DNA of 64,000 nucleotides, from assembly GCF_900091465.1 (NCBI RefSeq), contig NZ_FMHV01000002.1:7086406-7150405 (forward strand), read 5' to 3'. The notes beneath the pieces are model-generated. The model made no database searches, was not told the DNA's origin, and worked only from the letters and a program-made list of their open reading frames with translations. Shown in pieces: positions 28,479 through 39,138 of the stretch. This DNA comes from Micromonospora rhizosphaerae (GTDB taxonomy: Bacteria; Actinomycetota; Actinomycetes; Mycobacteriales; Micromonosporaceae). Made by a program: the position numbers and the translations under genes. Position 1 is the first letter of the stretch; every line of letters starts with the position of its first letter.

Positions 28479-29366
28479 TCAGCCGGCCGACATGATCTCC
28501 CGCATCAGCTTGGCGGTCTCGGTCGGGGTCTTGCCGACCTTCACGCCGACCGCCTCCAGCGCCGCCTTCTTCGCCTCGGCGGTGCCCGCCGAGCCGGAGA
28601 TGATCGCGCCGGCGTGACCCATGGTCTTGCCGGGCGGCGCGGTGAAGCCGGCGATGTAGCCGACCACCGGCTTGGTGACGTTGGCCTTGATGAACTCGGC
28701 GGCCCGCTCCTCGGCGTCGCCGCCGATCTCACCGATCATCACGATCGCGTCGGTGTCCGGGTCGGCCTCGAAGGCGGCCAGGGCGTCGATGTGGGTGGTG
28801 CCGATGATCGGGTCGCCGCCGATGCCGACACAGGTCGAGAAGCCGATGTCGCGCAGCTCGTACATCATCTGGTAGGTCAGCGTGCCGCTCTTGCTGACCA
28901 GGCCGATCCGGCCGCTGCCGGTGATGTCGGCCGGGATGATGCCGGCGTTGGAGGCGCCCGGCGAGGCGATGCCCGGGCAGTTCGGCCCGATGATCCGGGT
29001 CCGCTCGCCCTTGGCCACGTTGTACGCCCAGAAGGCGGCGGTGTCGTGCACCGGGACACCCTCGGTGATCACCACCGCCAGGTCGATCCCGGCGTCGATC
29101 GCCTCGATGACCGCGCCCCTGGTGAACTGCGGCGGCACGAAGATGACCGTGACGTCGGCCCCGGTCTCCTTCATGGCGTCCGCGACGCTCGCGAAGACCG
29201 GCAGCTCGGTGCCGTCGAAGTCGACCGTCTGCCCCGCCTTGCGCGGGTTGACGCCACCGACGACGTTGGTGCCGGCAGCGAGCATCCGCCGGGTGTGCTT
29301 GGAACCCTCGGAACCGGTCATCCCCTGCACGATGACCTTGGAGTCCTTGGTCAGCCAGATTGCCAT
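28479..29366 (-). CDS. sucD: Succinyl-CoA synthetase alpha subunit
   Basis: 295 residues. With SucC it converts succinyl-CoA to succinate with nucleotide triphosphate formation. CoA-binding [15 protein letters not shown] is near residue 15, PNCPGI is near 125, and the phosphorylated His is in GHAGAIISG (about 250). The gap to sucC is two bases. Confidence 0.97.
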   Translation of the reverse strand: MAIWLTKDSKVIVQGMTGSEGSKHTRRMLAAGTNVVGGVNPRKAGQTVDFDGTELPVFASVADAMKETGADVTVIFVPPQFTRGAVIEAIDAGIDLAVVITEGVPVHDTAAFWAYNVAKGERTRIIGPNCPGIASPGASNAGIIPADITGSGRIGLVSKSGTLTYQMMYELRDIGFSTCVGIGGDPIIGTTHIDALAAFEADPDTDAIVMIGEIGGDAEERAAEFIKANVTKPVVGYIAGFTAPPGKTMGHAGAIISGSAGTAEAKKAALEAVGVKVGKTPTETAKLMREIMSAG

Positions 29367-29368
29367 GA

Positions 29369-30547
29369 TCAGACCCCCGCAGCGGCCAGCTCGGCGGCCC
29401 GCTCGGCCGCGCCATCCATGGTGTCTACCCGCTGGACCAGCGGGTTGTTCGCGCCGTCGAGGATCGCCCGACCGGCCTCGGCGTTGTTGCCGTCGAGGCG
29501 GACCACGAGCGGCTTGGTGACCTGCTCGCCCCGCTGCTCGAGCAGCGCCAGCGCCTGCACGATGCCGTTGGCGACCTCGTCGCAGGCGGTGATGCCGCCG
29601 AAGACGTTGACGAAGACGCTCTTCACCGACGGGTCGGAGAGGACGATCTCCAGACCGTTCGCCATCACCGCGGCGCTCGCGCCGCCGCCGATGTCGAGGA
29701 AGTTCGCCGGCTTGACGCCGCCGTGCCGCTCACCGGCGTAGGCGACCACGTCGAGGGTGGACATGACCAGACCCGCGCCGTTGCCGATGATGCCGACCTC
29801 GCCGTCGAGCTTGACGTAGTTGAGGTCCTTCTCCTTGGCGGCCTGCTCCAGCGGGTCCACCGCGGCCTGGTCGACCAGGGCCTCGTGGTCCGGGTGCCGG
29901 AAACCGGCGTTGTCGTCCAGGCTGACCTTGGCGTCCAGCAGCAGCAGCTTGCCGTCCTTGGTCTTGGCCAGCGGGTTCACCTCGACCAGCGTGGCGTCCT
30001 CGGCGACGAACGCCTGCCACAGCTTGACCGCGACGTCGACGACCTGGTCGGCGACCTCGGCCGGGAAGGCGGCGGCGGTCACGATCTCGCGCGCCTTCGC
30101 CTCGTCCACGCCGATGTTGGCGTCGATCGGGGCCTTGACCACCTTCTCCGGGGTCTCGGCGGCGACCTGCTCGATGTCCATGCCACCCGCGACGCTGGCG
30201 ATGCAGAGGAAGGTGCGGTTCGCCCGGTCGAGCAGGTACGAGAGGTAGTACTCCTCGGCCACGTCGGCGGTCACGCTGATCATGACCTTGTGGACCGTGT
30301 GACCCTTGATGTCCATGCCGAGGATGTCGGTGGCCCGGGCCACCGTCTCCTCCGCGCCCTCGGCCAGCTTGACGCCGCCGGCCTTGCCTCGGCCGCCGAC
30401 CTTCACCTGCGCCTTGACGACCACCCGACCGCCGAGGCGTTCGGCGATCGCGCGGGCCTCCTCCGGGGTAGTGGCGACGCCGCCGGCGAGCACGGGCAAC
30501 CCGTGCCGCTCGAACAGGTCCCGCCCCTGGTACTCGTACAGGTCCAC
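29369..30547 (-). CDS. sucC: Succinyl-CoA synthetase beta subunit
   Basis: 392 residues with an N-terminal ATP-grasp domain ([39 protein letters not shown]) and the C-terminal ligase domain ([42 protein letters not shown]). First gene of the sucCD operon. An inverted repeat lies in its upstream region. Confidence 0.97.
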   Translation of the reverse strand: MDLYEYQGRDLFERHGLPVLAGGVATTPEEARAIAERLGGRVVVKAQVKVGGRGKAGGVKLAEGAEETVARATDILGMDIKGHTVHKVMISVTADVAEEYYLSYLLDRANRTFLCIASVAGGMDIEQVAAETPEKVVKAPIDANIGVDEAKAREIVTAAAFPAEVADQVVDVAVKLWQAFVAEDATLVEVNPLAKTKDGKLLLLDAKVSLDDNAGFRHPDHEALVDQAAVDPLEQAAKEKDLNYVKLDGEVGIIGNGAGLVMSTLDVVAYAGERHGGVKPANFLDIGGGASAAVMANGLEIVLSDPSVKSVFVNVFGGITACDEVANGIVQALALLEQRGEQVTKPLVVRLDGNNAEAGRAILDGANNPLVQRVDTMDGAAERAAELAAAGV

Positions 30548-30613
30548 GATTGCGCGTCCCGTCCCGTCTCCGCGGCGCGCCGTCGCGCCGCCACCAGCGT
30601 TGGAAAATCAGTT

Positions 30614-30642
30614 TGACGCCTGTCATCAGATGAGACAGGTCA
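30614..30642. promoter_or_regulatory. Inverted repeat upstream of sucCD
   Basis: CCTGTC and GACAGG are perfect arms 9 bases apart, flanked by TGAC and GTCA, about 70-95 bases upstream of sucC in a locally AT-richer stretch. A candidate operator. Confidence 0.4.
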
Positions 30643-30728
30643 TTTGCCGCAGCCTAACGAGATGGGAACCGGGGGCAACCGAGCGGGTGCGGGGTGTGCG
30701 GTAATGCACAGCCGCCGGGCCCGACGGA

Positions 30729-31670
30729 TCAGGCGACCCGGCAGCGGCCGGCGGAGTGCCGCAGGACCGCCTCCATGATCTCCTTCTCCGAGCGGTCCGC
30801 GAAGTTGACCGTGGCGGTGAAGCCGGTGCCGAACAACGCCTGCGACATCCCGGTGTCGAGCGCGGTGAACGCGCCCAGGTCACCGCCCGCGCGCGGGTCG
30901 CGCGCCCGCACACAGAGCATCTTCTCCAGCCCCCAGCGCCGCCGGTAGATCTGGTCGATCGCCTCCCACGGCAGCCAGATCGCCTGCCCCCGGGTGGGCC
31001 GGGTCTTGATCCAGAGCCCGGCCGGCCCGACCGCGAGCACCGGGCCGCCGGACGAGATGAGCCACAGCTGGAGACCCACGACCAGGGCGAAGGCCAGCAT
31101 GATCAGCGGAACGGCGAAGAGAATCTCCGCACCCCCGTTCTCGGAGGAGGCGGCCAGGCCCATCGGGCAGGCCATCACCAGCCCGATCAGCAGGGTCATC
31201 CCGCCGAGGGCCAGCGCCCGCTTGCGGAGGCTCGGTCGGGCGACGAAGGGCTGGTCCTCCGGGATCCGCTTCGCCGTCCGCGCGGGCGGCGGTTGCCAGG
31301 GCGGCGGCAGCTGCGCCGGCCCGCCCGGCTGCGGCCAGCCGGCACCCGGGTACGCCTGCTGCGGCGCCGACCAGCCGGCAGCCGCTCCGCCCTGGTACGG
31401 CTGCTGCGGCCAACCTCCACCCGGCTGCTGCGCGGGCGGTCCCCAGCCCGCCGACGGGCCCGCGGTCGGCTGCCCCCAACCGCCACCCGGCTGAGCCGGC
31501 GGGTGCGCGGGCTGCCCCCACTCGGCCGGCTGGCCGGCGGGCGGCTGTGCCCGACCAACGTCCGGCTGACCGACGTGCTGATGCGGGGGCTGTGGCCAGC
31601 CGTCAGCCGGCGGGGCCGGTGGTGGCCACTCGTCGGCGGGATTCGAATGCTGATGCGGCGGAAGGGTCAC
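30729..31670 (-). CDS. Hypothetical membrane protein with Pro/Gln/Trp-rich N-terminus
   Basis: 313 residues from GTG 31670, which has GGGAG in front; an in-frame GTG at 31706 would add 12. The first 135 residues are low complexity with repeated GGGWPQP/GGGWGQP-like units. Two membrane segments follow (ALGGMTLLIGLVMACPMGLAAS and LFAVPLIMLAFALVVGLQLWLI). The C-terminal cytoplasmic domain (LAVGPAGLWIKTRPTRGQAIWLPWEAIDQIYRRRW) resembles bacterial PH-like domains. Function unknown. Confidence 0.72.
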   Translation of the reverse strand: MTLPPHQHSNPADEWPPPAPPADGWPQPPHQHVGQPDVGRAQPPAGQPAEWGQPAHPPAQPGGGWGQPTAGPSAGWGPPAQQPGGGWPQQPYQGGAAAGWSAPQQAYPGAGWPQPGGPAQLPPPWQPPPARTAKRIPEDQPFVARPSLRKRALALGGMTLLIGLVMACPMGLAASSENGGAEILFAVPLIMLAFALVVGLQLWLISSGGPVLAVGPAGLWIKTRPTRGQAIWLPWEAIDQIYRRRWGLEKMLCVRARDPRAGGDLGAFTALDTGMSQALFGTGFTATVNFADRSEKEIMEAVLRHSAGRCRVA

Positions 31671-32075
31671 GGCGGGCTCCCGGCGGGGATCGGTGCGGGC
31701 AGCCACAGGTTACGGCCCACGACGTCACGAAGCGGGCCCGCCCGGGGAGCCGGCTCGGAGCGGATCACGTCCCTCCGCGGCCGGTTAACCGGCCGCTGCC
31801 GGACGAACTCCGTCAGCCGTACGGGGGATGTTGTCCGGGATGCGTAACCCCGCAGTGGGGGCATCGTTGAGTCTGATGTCGGAGCGCTGGTCAGCGCGAC
31901 GACGGGAGACGGCCGATGCCCTGTCGGTCGAGGGGTGGCGGCGGGGCATCGTGCATAGAGGGGCCGGACGTGTGAGGGGTGCGTCCGGCCCCTCCCCCTG
32001 TCCGGGTCCCCCTGCCGACCGGGTCCGCCCGCGGCGACCGCAGCGGGACCGCCGGCCAGGCTGGCGGCCGGGCGG
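31671..32075. other. Intergenic region with mutase terminator
   Basis: About 400 bases upstream of the preceding minus-strand gene. It contains a perfect 13-bp hairpin (GAGGGGCCGGACG at 31958-31970 with its complement at 31982-31994) that terminates the mutase subunit transcript coming from the right. No gene is recognised in the rest. Confidence 0.6.
31958..31994 (-). terminator. Hairpin terminator downstream of the B12-binding subunit
   Basis: Perfect 13-bp stem with an 11-base loop, about 80 bases past the stop codon on the same strand. Confidence 0.8.
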
Positions 32076-32480
<405 letters not shown>

Positions 32481-32865
32481 CAGCGCACACCTTTCACCGG
32501 CTCCGCGGCTATCACCTGAACGAACGGTAACCCGGCCCGCCCGGGCGCGGAAACCCGGGCCGTGGCATAGCGTCCGACCCGACAACCCGGAAGCCGGACG
32601 CCTCCGCCGAACGGTCACTCTGCGCGACGAACGGACGGTCATCGGGCTGGCCGACCGGTGGCACGACCTATGACATCAGCGGACTTAAACGGACAGAAAG
32701 AAACGCCAATTCGGCGCTTCGCCTTGTGACTCCTGTGGCGGTTGGCTAACGTGTCCACGGTTGTCATCAGGTCCACGGACGGGTGGCGACGCGGCCAGCC
32801 GACGTTCATTTGAGCTTCACGGGCGCCGGCCGACCGCATCGAAACCCCGACAACGGAGGGTGTGC
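32481..32865. other. Upstream region and candidate promoter of the first M23 gene
   Basis: About 385 bases without a gene. TTGTGA (32724-32729), 17 bases, then TAACGT (32747-32752) forms a plausible sigma-70-type promoter, giving a leader of about 105 bases before the peptidase. I searched for a c-di-AMP riboswitch pattern, which often precedes such genes in Actinobacteria, and did not find one. Confidence 0.45.
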
Positions 32866-33582
32866 GTGCGCCAGCGCCTGTCGTCTGAGCCCGATAGATA
32901 TCGTGGCCGCCGCCGCGTACCCACCCCCCCGCGGAGCCGCTACGCCGCAGTCGTCACCACCGCCTTCGTCGGGGCCGGCATCGTCGCGCTCGGCGCGAAC
33001 GCCCTCCCCGACGCCAAGAGCGTCAGCCCGTCGGTTCTCGACGAGCTCAAGCAGGCCTCGGTCACCAGCCAGGACGCGGCGGCCCGCGCCGACGCCGCCG
33101 ACCGGGCGTCCCGGGACAGCGGACGCGCCGGCACCGAGGCCGCCGCCGAGCAGGACGTCTGGCTGCTGCCCCTGCAGGGCTACGACTTCAACTCGCCCTA
33201 CGGCATGCGCTGGGGCAAGCTGCACACCGGCGTGGACCTGGTCGCCCCGGAGGGCACCCCCTACGTCGCCATCCATGACGGCACGGTCACCAAGGCCGGC
33301 TGGTTCGGCGGCTACGGCTACGCGGTGATCGTCCGGCACGCCGACGGCAGCGAGGCGATCTACGGCCACTCCTCCGCAGTGAGCGTCAAGGAGGGCCAGC
33401 AGGTCAAGGCCGGCGACCAGCTCGGCCTGGTCGGCAACACCGGCCACTCCTACGGCTCGCACCTGCACCTGGAGATCCATGTCAACGGGGAGCCGTTGGA
33501 CCCGGTGCCGTGGCTGCAGGAGCGCGGAGTGGACATCAAGCTCCAAGTCGAGGCAATTTACAGCGAGGTAGCCGCGTCCTGA
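32866..33582 (+). CDS. M23-family peptidoglycan endopeptidase
   Basis: 238 residues from GTG 32866 after CGGAGGG. An N-terminal membrane or signal segment (YAAVVTTAFVGAGIVALGANALP) precedes an Ala/Asp-rich helical linker and a LytM domain. The zinc ligands are visible in KLHTGVDLV and SHLHLEIH; GYGYAVIVRHADG and LVGNTGHSYGSHLH are typical of M23. Acts outside the membrane, cutting peptidoglycan cross-bridges. A paralogue follows. Confidence 0.92.
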   Translation: MRQRLSSEPDRYRGRRRVPTPPRSRYAAVVTTAFVGAGIVALGANALPDAKSVSPSVLDELKQASVTSQDAAARADAADRASRDSGRAGTEAAAEQDVWLLPLQGYDFNSPYGMRWGKLHTGVDLVAPEGTPYVAIHDGTVTKAGWFGGYGYAVIVRHADGSEAIYGHSSAVSVKEGQQVKAGDQLGLVGNTGHSYGSHLHLEIHVNGEPLDPVPWLQERGVDIKLQVEAIYSEVAAS

Positions 33583-33601
33583 CGCTGCGTATCGGCTGTT
33601 T

Positions 33602-33633
33602 ACCGCCCGGATCACACGGTCCGGGCGGTTTTT
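33602..33633 (+). terminator. Rho-independent terminator after the first M23 gene
   Basis: ACCGCCCGGA pairs with TCCGGGCGGT around an 8-base loop and is followed by a T-run (TTTTT), the clearest classical terminator in the window. Confidence 0.92.
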
Positions 33634-33827
33634 GTTTGCTCGCCGCCCGGCAATGTCTGCTCGCTCACACCGCCGAATGTGAGTGACGGCACACCCCTGC
33701 ATGATCCTTTACCGGGCTGGATCACCCGTCGCAGGACAAAAAGGGGCAGGAACGACCAGGCGCCCCACTCGCCCCGCGCTCCCTGTACCCAACGTTCACC
33801 GGGCTGACACCAGTATTTCGAGGTCAA

Positions 33828-34631
33828 GTGCCCCTCGACTCGGTGAAGGTCCCCGTGCAGGAAGACAGCCCTACCAAAAACGAGAAGACCGTGCACGCCC
33901 CCGGCCGGCACCGACTGCACAAGCAGAAGAGCCGCCGTAACCCATACCTCATCGTCGGCGCGCTGGCCCTGGCCAGCCTCGGCCTCGGCGGCGCGACCGT
34001 CGCCACCGCCGACCACGGCACTCCCACCCCCGCCGCCGTCGACTTCGACGCCCAGTCCCGCGCCGAGGCGGCCGCCCGGGCCGACCGGTCCGCGCGCGAG
34101 TCGACCGCCCCGGTCACCCCCTCCGCGAGCCCGGTCAGCCCGTCGCCGAGCCCGTCCACCGCCAGCCCCGCGCCGACGCAGAAGGCGGCCACGACCAAGC
34201 CCACGCCGAAGAGGACCGCCGCCCCGAAGCCCTCCTGGGTCATTCCGATGAAGGGCGCCGAGATCACCTCCTGCTACGGGATGCGATGGGGCACGCTGCA
34301 CGCCGGCATCGACTTCGCGATGCCGGCCGGCACCCCGATCCACGCCGCCGCCGCGGGCACCGTGGTCAAGGCCGGCGACGTCGGCGACGGGTACGGCATC
34401 TCGGTCTTCATCGACCACGGCAACGGCTACCTCACCCACTACGCCCACCAGAGCCGCCTCGCCGTCACCGTCGGGGAGAAGGTCGGCGTCGGCGAGGTGA
34501 TCGGCTACGAGGGCTCCACCGGCGACTCCACCGGCCCGCACCTGCACTTCGAGGTGCACAAGGGGCAGATGTGGAACCAGATCGACCCGGCGCCGTTCCT
34601 GCGCGCCCGGGGCATCGACGTGGCCTGCTGA
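33828..34631 (+). CDS. M23-family peptidoglycan endopeptidase, second copy
   Basis: 267 residues, GTG start after GAGG. A basic N-terminus is followed by one membrane segment (PYLIVGALALASLGLGGATVATA), then a Pro/Ser/Thr/Ala linker and a LytM domain. The zinc site is in TLHAGIDFAMPAGTP and GPHLHFEVH. Two Cys (SCYGMRW and the C-terminal DVAC) could form a disulfide that ties the domain ends. The first M23 gene has its own terminator, so this is transcribed separately. Confidence 0.92.
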   Translation: MPLDSVKVPVQEDSPTKNEKTVHAPGRHRLHKQKSRRNPYLIVGALALASLGLGGATVATADHGTPTPAAVDFDAQSRAEAAARADRSARESTAPVTPSASPVSPSPSPSTASPAPTQKAATTKPTPKRTAAPKPSWVIPMKGAEITSCYGMRWGTLHAGIDFAMPAGTPIHAAAAGTVVKAGDVGDGYGISVFIDHGNGYLTHYAHQSRLAVTVGEKVGVGEVIGYEGSTGDSTGPHLHFEVHKGQMWNQIDPAPFLRARGIDVAC

Positions 34632-34739
34632 CGACCTGTAGGTTCCCACTAGATCTTTCGGTTTCTCATTGATCTGTCGGTGCACTTGTCGGTTCCGACA
34701 GGCGCGAAGGTTCGCCGCCACGTTCCCGATCCGCGGTTG

Positions 34740-35328
34740 GCGGTCCAGCCCGGCGTCGCGGGCGTGGCTCACGGCCTCGGCGAACGCGGCCGGCTGCGCG
34801 GTCACGCCGTAGGGCGAGGAGTCGGCGGTGGCCAGGTGCGACCACACGCCGCGCACGGCCAGCACGCCCTCCCGCTCGTACTTGCGGGCCCAGGCGACCA
34901 GCTCCGGCCAGCCGTCGGCGGTCGCGCCGTGCCGCGACATGCCGGTGTCAATCTTCAGGTGGACCTGGGCGGTGCGGCCGGTGCCGCGGGCCGCGGCGGC
35001 GACCGCGTCGAGCAGCTCCGGGGCGGCCACGGACACGTCCACGTCGGCGGCGGCCAGCGCGGCGAAGTCGGTGTTGGGGCCGTGCAGCCAGCTCAGCACC
35101 GGCGCGGTGAGCCCGGCGGCGCGCAGCTGCAGGCCTCGGCGGCGCTGGTGACCCCGAGCCAGGTGGCGCCGCCGGCCAGCGCGGCCCGGGCCACCGGCAC
35201 GCGCCGTGGCCGAACCCGTCCGCCTTCACCACGGCCATCACCGCGGCGCTCGTGGCCCCGGCGATCCGTTCGACGTTGCCCGGGACCGCCGCGAGGTCGA
35301 CGACCGCCTCGGCCAGCTTTCCAGTCAC
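34740..35328 (-). pseudogene. alr: Broken alanine racemase gene
   Basis: The N-terminal part is recognisable: VVDLAAVPGNVERI and the PLP-lysine motif VVKADGFGHGA. The frame then shifts near 35200, continues as VPVARAALAGGATWLGVTSAAEA, and shifts again near 35132 into VLSWLHGPNTDFAAL. It runs on through LKIDTGMSRHGATADGWPEL, and similarity stops near 34740. Both shifts are fixed by restoring one base. The last 40% of the enzyme, including the catalytic Tyr region, is missing. Not functional; another alr is expected elsewhere. Confidence 0.85.
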
Positions 35329-35438
35329 GCTCGGTAGCCAACAGCAGAGGGGGTGAGCGTGCCGACAGGGAATTCACTAACACCCTGCTAACAACGCCCG
35401 TGCATACTTGGCGGTCGGTCGGTCGAGGAGGTGGCGGG

Positions 35439-36095
35439 GTGCGGGTCCTGGTCGTGGAGGACGAGGAGCTGATGGCCGAGGCCGTCGCCGAGGGGCTGCG
35501 GCAGGAGGCCATCGCCGTCGACGTCGCCTACGACGGGGCGGCGGCACTGGAGAAGCTCGCCGTCAACGCGTACGACGTGATGGTCCTGGACCGCGACCTG
35601 CCGCGGGTGCACGGCGACGAGGTGTGCCGCCAGGTCGTGGCGCAGGGCCTGGACGTGCGGGTGCTGATGCTCACCGTGTCGGTGACGGTGGCCGAGCGGG
35701 TCGCCGGGCTCAGCCTCGGCGCCGACGACTACCTGCCGAAGCCGTTCGCGTTCGCCGAGCTGGTGGCCCGGGTGCGGGCGCTTGGCCGGCGCGCCCGACC
35801 GGCGACGCCGCCGGTGCTGGAACGGGCCGGCATCCGGCTCGACCCGCACCACCGCGAGACCTACCGTGACGGCCGCTACGTCGGCCTGTCCCGCCGCGAG
35901 TTCGCGGTGCTGGAGGAGCTGCTGCGGGCCGAGGGCGCGGTGGTATCGGCCGAGACGCTGCTGGAGAAGGTCTGGGACGAGCACATGGACCCGTTCACCA
36001 CCATCGTCCGGGTCACCATCAGCGGGCTCCGCCGCAAGCTCGGGGAGCCGCAGCTCATCGAGACGGTGACCGCAGTGGGTTACCGGTTGCGATGA
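35439..36095 (+). CDS. OmpR-family response regulator
   Basis: 218 residues. The receiver domain has VLVVEDEELMAEAV, the phospho-acceptor Asp in VMVLDRDLPRVHG (about 50) and the Lys in DDYLPKPF. The C-terminal winged helix (GLSRREFAVLEELLRAEGAVVSAETLLEKVWD, TTIVRVTISGLRRKLG) binds DNA. GTG 35439 follows GAGGAGG. Overlaps the kinase start by ATGA. Probably controls the efflux genes downstream. Confidence 0.93.
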   Translation: MRVLVVEDEELMAEAVAEGLRQEAIAVDVAYDGAAALEKLAVNAYDVMVLDRDLPRVHGDEVCRQVVAQGLDVRVLMLTVSVTVAERVAGLSLGADDYLPKPFAFAELVARVRALGRRARPATPPVLERAGIRLDPHHRETYRDGRYVGLSRREFAVLEELLRAEGAVVSAETLLEKVWDEHMDPFTTIVRVTISGLRRKLGEPQLIETVTAVGYRLR

Positions 36096-37251
36096 ACGGT
36101 TCCTGGCACGGCAGCCTGCGGGTCCGGCTGACCGTCGTGTTCAGCTGCTGTTCGCCCTGGCGGGCAGCGGGGTGCTCGGCGGCGTGCTGATCCTGGTCGA
36201 CAACAGCATGGAGTACAGCCTGAACGTCGCGTACGAGGAGAAGTACGCGGTGCTCCCGCCGGAGCAACAGGCGGTCGCGGGCGAGCACATCGGGGAGGGC
36301 TTCGCCTCCAAGCAGGCGATCATGGACTCGATGCAGGCGAACCTGCTGTTCAAGGGCGGGATGACGCTGCTGGTGGTGTGGGTGGTGGTCACCGCGGCGG
36401 GCTGGTTCGTGTCGGGGCGGCTGCTACGCCCGCTTAGCATTATCACCGAGACGGCGCACCGGATCGCGGGGCGCACCCTGCACAAGCGTATCGATCTGGA
36501 CGCGCCGCCGGGTGAGGTGAAGAGCTTGGCCGACTCGTTCGACAGCATGCTGGACCGCCTCGACGGGGCGTTCGCCGGGCAGGGCCGTTTCATCGCCAAC
36601 GCCGCGCACGAGCTGAAGACCCCGATCGCGCTCAACCGCACCCTGGTCGAGGTTGCGATGAGCCGCCCGGACAGCCCGGCCGAGGTCAGGCAGCTAGGCG
36701 ATAACCTGCTCGCGGTCAACCTGCGCCACGAACGGCTGATCGACTCGCTGCTCACCCTGGCCAGGGCAGAGGAGGCGGTCACCGACCGGCGGTCGGTCGA
36801 CCTGGCGCAACTGGCGGGGTATGCGCTCGAGGTCACCGCGAAGGCGGCCGCGGAGCAGCGGGTGCAGGTTCAGGCGCAACTCGCAGCGGCGCCGGTGGTC
36901 GGCGACCCGATCCTGCTGGAGCAGTTGATCCGCAACCTGGTCGACAACGCGGTCCGCTACAACCACCCGCACGGCTTCGTGCGGGTGCAGACCCTGACCG
37001 AGGTCCGGCAGGCCGAGATCATCGTGACCAATACGGGCGCGCTGATCTCGCCGCACGAGGTGCCGGCGCTGTTCGAGCCGTTCCGCCGGCTCACCGACCG
37101 GGTGGGTTCGGCCAGGGGCAGCGGTCTGGGCCTGTCCATCGTGCGTGCGGTCGCCCAGGCCCACGGCGGCGACGCGCTGGCCACCCCTCGTCCCGACGGC
37201 GGCCTGTCGGTGCGCGTGATCCTGCCCCGCAGTGACGCCCCGCGGGCATGA
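36092..37251 (+). CDS. Sensor histidine kinase with an N-terminal frameshift
   Basis: The ATG overlapping the regulator stop reads MNGSWHGSLRVRLTVVF and then leaves frame. One base added near 36142 restores QLLFALAGSGVLGGVLILVDNS, the first membrane segment. The rest is intact: an extracytoplasmic loop of about 55 residues, a second membrane segment (LLVVWVVVTAAGWFVSG), HAMP, the H-box FIANAAHELKTPIALN, the N-box IRNLVDNAVRYN and the G-box GSGLGLSIV. An internal GTG at 36172 could start a protein lacking most of the first membrane segment. VanS-like in layout. The shift may be real decay or a sequence error. Confidence 0.8.
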
Positions 37252-37474
37252 ACCCACGCCCGCACCCGAGGAATCGGTAAATCGATCGACTTCGGATGAT
37301 GTTAGCGGGATGTGAGGAATTCTGCTCACCGCCGCATAACACCACCTCTTGTGGACTGTGTACCCGAGACGGCCGGCGAACCCCTCCGGCGTCCAGCACA
37401 GGCGTGGCGACGACGTTCCCGCCGGAACCGGCACGTCATATGCGATGCGAAACCCAGCTCCAGAGGAGAAGTAG

Positions 37475-38041
37475 ATGCCGATCGACCGCGGACGTGTGGG
37501 CCATCTTTCCGGGCGTGGCATCCGGTACGCGGCACTGGCGGCGTGCGCGCCGTTGCTGGTGGCGGTGTTGACGGCGTGCGGGCCGGGCCAGTCGGAGACC
37601 ACCAGCGAGGCGGACTCCGGCACCGCCGGCCAGTGGGACGCCTACGACAAGCAGAAGCAGAACCTCGCGACGTGCCTGAACGAGAAGGGCCTGACGGAGG
37701 TCCGCTACCTCGGTCACGACAACCCGATGATGGAATTCTCGGGCTGGCCGGACACGCTGACTCCCGACCTGGACGAGTGCTTCGAGAAGTGGCCCGCGCT
37801 GGACCCCCCGGTAAAGGACACGCCCCGCAAGCCGACCGAGGAGGAACTACGCAAGGGCCGGGCGATCGCGCAGTGCATGCGCGACAACGGCGTGCCGGGC
37901 TACCCCGACCCTGATCCCGACCCCGCCCCGGTCGACTTCGCCACCTTGAGGCGCCAGAAGCAGGAAATCAAGGACCGGATGGCGGAACCGGCGTACCAGG
38001 CGGCGGCGAAGATCTGCTTCACCGCTCCGGCGGGCGGCTGA
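37475..38041 (+). CDS. Putative lipoprotein of the efflux cluster
   Basis: 188 residues. A signal peptide with lipobox VLTACG (Cys at about 35) is followed by an acidic, helical mature domain with Cys in NLATCLNEKG, DECFEKW, AQCMRDNGVPGYPDPDPD and KICF. The CMRxNGVPxYPDP pattern is widespread in actinobacterial lipoproteins encoded beside HlyD/MacB-type genes. Its role is unknown. GAGGAG precedes the ATG; the next gene begins 5 bases after the stop. Confidence 0.8.
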   Translation: MPIDRGRVGHLSGRGIRYAALAACAPLLVAVLTACGPGQSETTSEADSGTAGQWDAYDKQKQNLATCLNEKGLTEVRYLGHDNPMMEFSGWPDTLTPDLDECFEKWPALDPPVKDTPRKPTEEELRKGRAIAQCMRDNGVPGYPDPDPDPAPVDFATLRRQKQEIKDRMAEPAYQAAAKICFTAPAGG

Positions 38042-38046
38042 AGAAG

Positions 38047-39138
38047 ATGCTCAGCCAGGAACAGCGACGGGTCGGTCGGATCAGCGGCCGATGGCGCCGT
38101 GTGCTCTTCGGTGTCGTCGCCGCCGCGGTGGTCGCCGCGGCGGCGGCGATGTCCGCCGGGGTCTTCGCCGGGGGCGGGGACGACAGCCCCGTCGGCGCTC
38201 CCGCGGTCGACACGGTCAAGGTGACGCGGTCCACGGTCACGGCGGCCACGGTCGTCGAGGGCGAGATCGGCTACGGCCAGGCGTCGGCGGTCACGTCCAA
38301 GGCGGCCGGCACCCTGACCTGGCTCGCGGCGGCCGGCAGCACGGTGCGGCGCGGACAGCCGCTGCTGCGTGCGGACAACAACCCGATCGTGCTGCTCTAC
38401 GGCCGGCTGCCGTTCTACCGGGTCCTCGCCGACGGGGTCAAAGGCCCGGACGTCGCCCAGCTCGAGGCGAACCTGATTGCGCTGAAGTACACCGGCTTCA
38501 AGGCCGACACCTCCTACTCCGCGTCGACCGCGGCGGCCGTCAAGCGGTGGCAGAAAGAGCTGGGGCTGCCCGTCACGGGCACCGTGGCGTCGACGGACGT
38601 GATCGTCGCGCCCGGTCCGCTGCGGATCGCCACCCAGACGGCCCGGCTCGGGGCGCCGGCCGCCGGTGACATCGTCACCGCCGGCCCGATCACCCTCATC
38701 GTCACCGCGAAGGTGCCGGCCACCGAACCCGACCTGACCAAGAAGGGCGCCAAGGCCACCGTCACGCTGCCCGGCGGCGCACCGGTGGAGGCGACCGTGC
38801 TCGGCGTGGTGACACCCCGGTCCACCGGCGACACGCCCGCGGATCCGCCGCCGGATCAGGGGGAGCCCAAGGTCACCGTGCAGCTGGTCCTGAAAGCCAC
38901 AGCCGAGCGGGAGCCCGGGCCGGTGACGGTCCGCTTCGTCACCGCCGAGCACACCAACGTGCTCGTCGTGCCGATCCAGGCGCTGCTCGCCATCGGCGAG
39001 CGCGGCTACGGCGTGGAACTGCGTGACGGCGCGACCAGCCGGGTCGTGCCCGTGGAGACGGGGCTGTTCGCCGGCGGCAAGGTCGAGATCAGCGGCGACG
39101 GCATCGCCGAGGGCGTCACCGTGGGGGTCGCGGAGTGA
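38047..39138 (+). CDS. Membrane-fusion (HlyD/MacA-like) protein with peptidoglycan-binding domain
   Basis: 363 residues. The N-terminal anchor is [24 protein letters not shown] lipoyl-like half motif ([42 protein letters not shown]) follows, then a peptidoglycan-binding domain ([35 protein letters not shown]) and an adaptor beta-domain with [21 protein letters not shown]. In Gram-positives such proteins probably link a MacB-like transporter to the wall. Its stop overlaps the ATPase start (GTGA). Confidence 0.88.
   Translation: MLSQEQRRVGRISGRWRRVLFGVVAAAVVAAAAAMSAGVFAGGGDDSPVGAPAVDTVKVTRSTVTAATVVEGEIGYGQASAVTSKAAGTLTWLAAAGSTVRRGQPLLRADNNPIVLLYGRLPFYRVLADGVKGPDVAQLEANLIALKYTGFKADTSYSASTAAAVKRWQKELGLPVTGTVASTDVIVAPGPLRIATQTARLGAPAAGDIVTAGPITLIVTAKVPATEPDLTKKGAKATVTLPGGAPVEATVLGVVTPRSTGDTPADPPPDQGEPKVTVQLVLKATAEREPGPVTVRFVTAEHTNVLVVPIQALLAIGERGYGVELRDGATSRVVPVETGLFAGGKVEISGDGIAEGVTVGVAE

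Noticed and set aside
32481..32865. Possible c-di-AMP riboswitch before the M23 peptidase
   Set aside because: Such riboswitches often precede actinobacterial cell-wall hydrolases, but the conserved segments could not be found. Only a plausible promoter and unstructured leader are visible.
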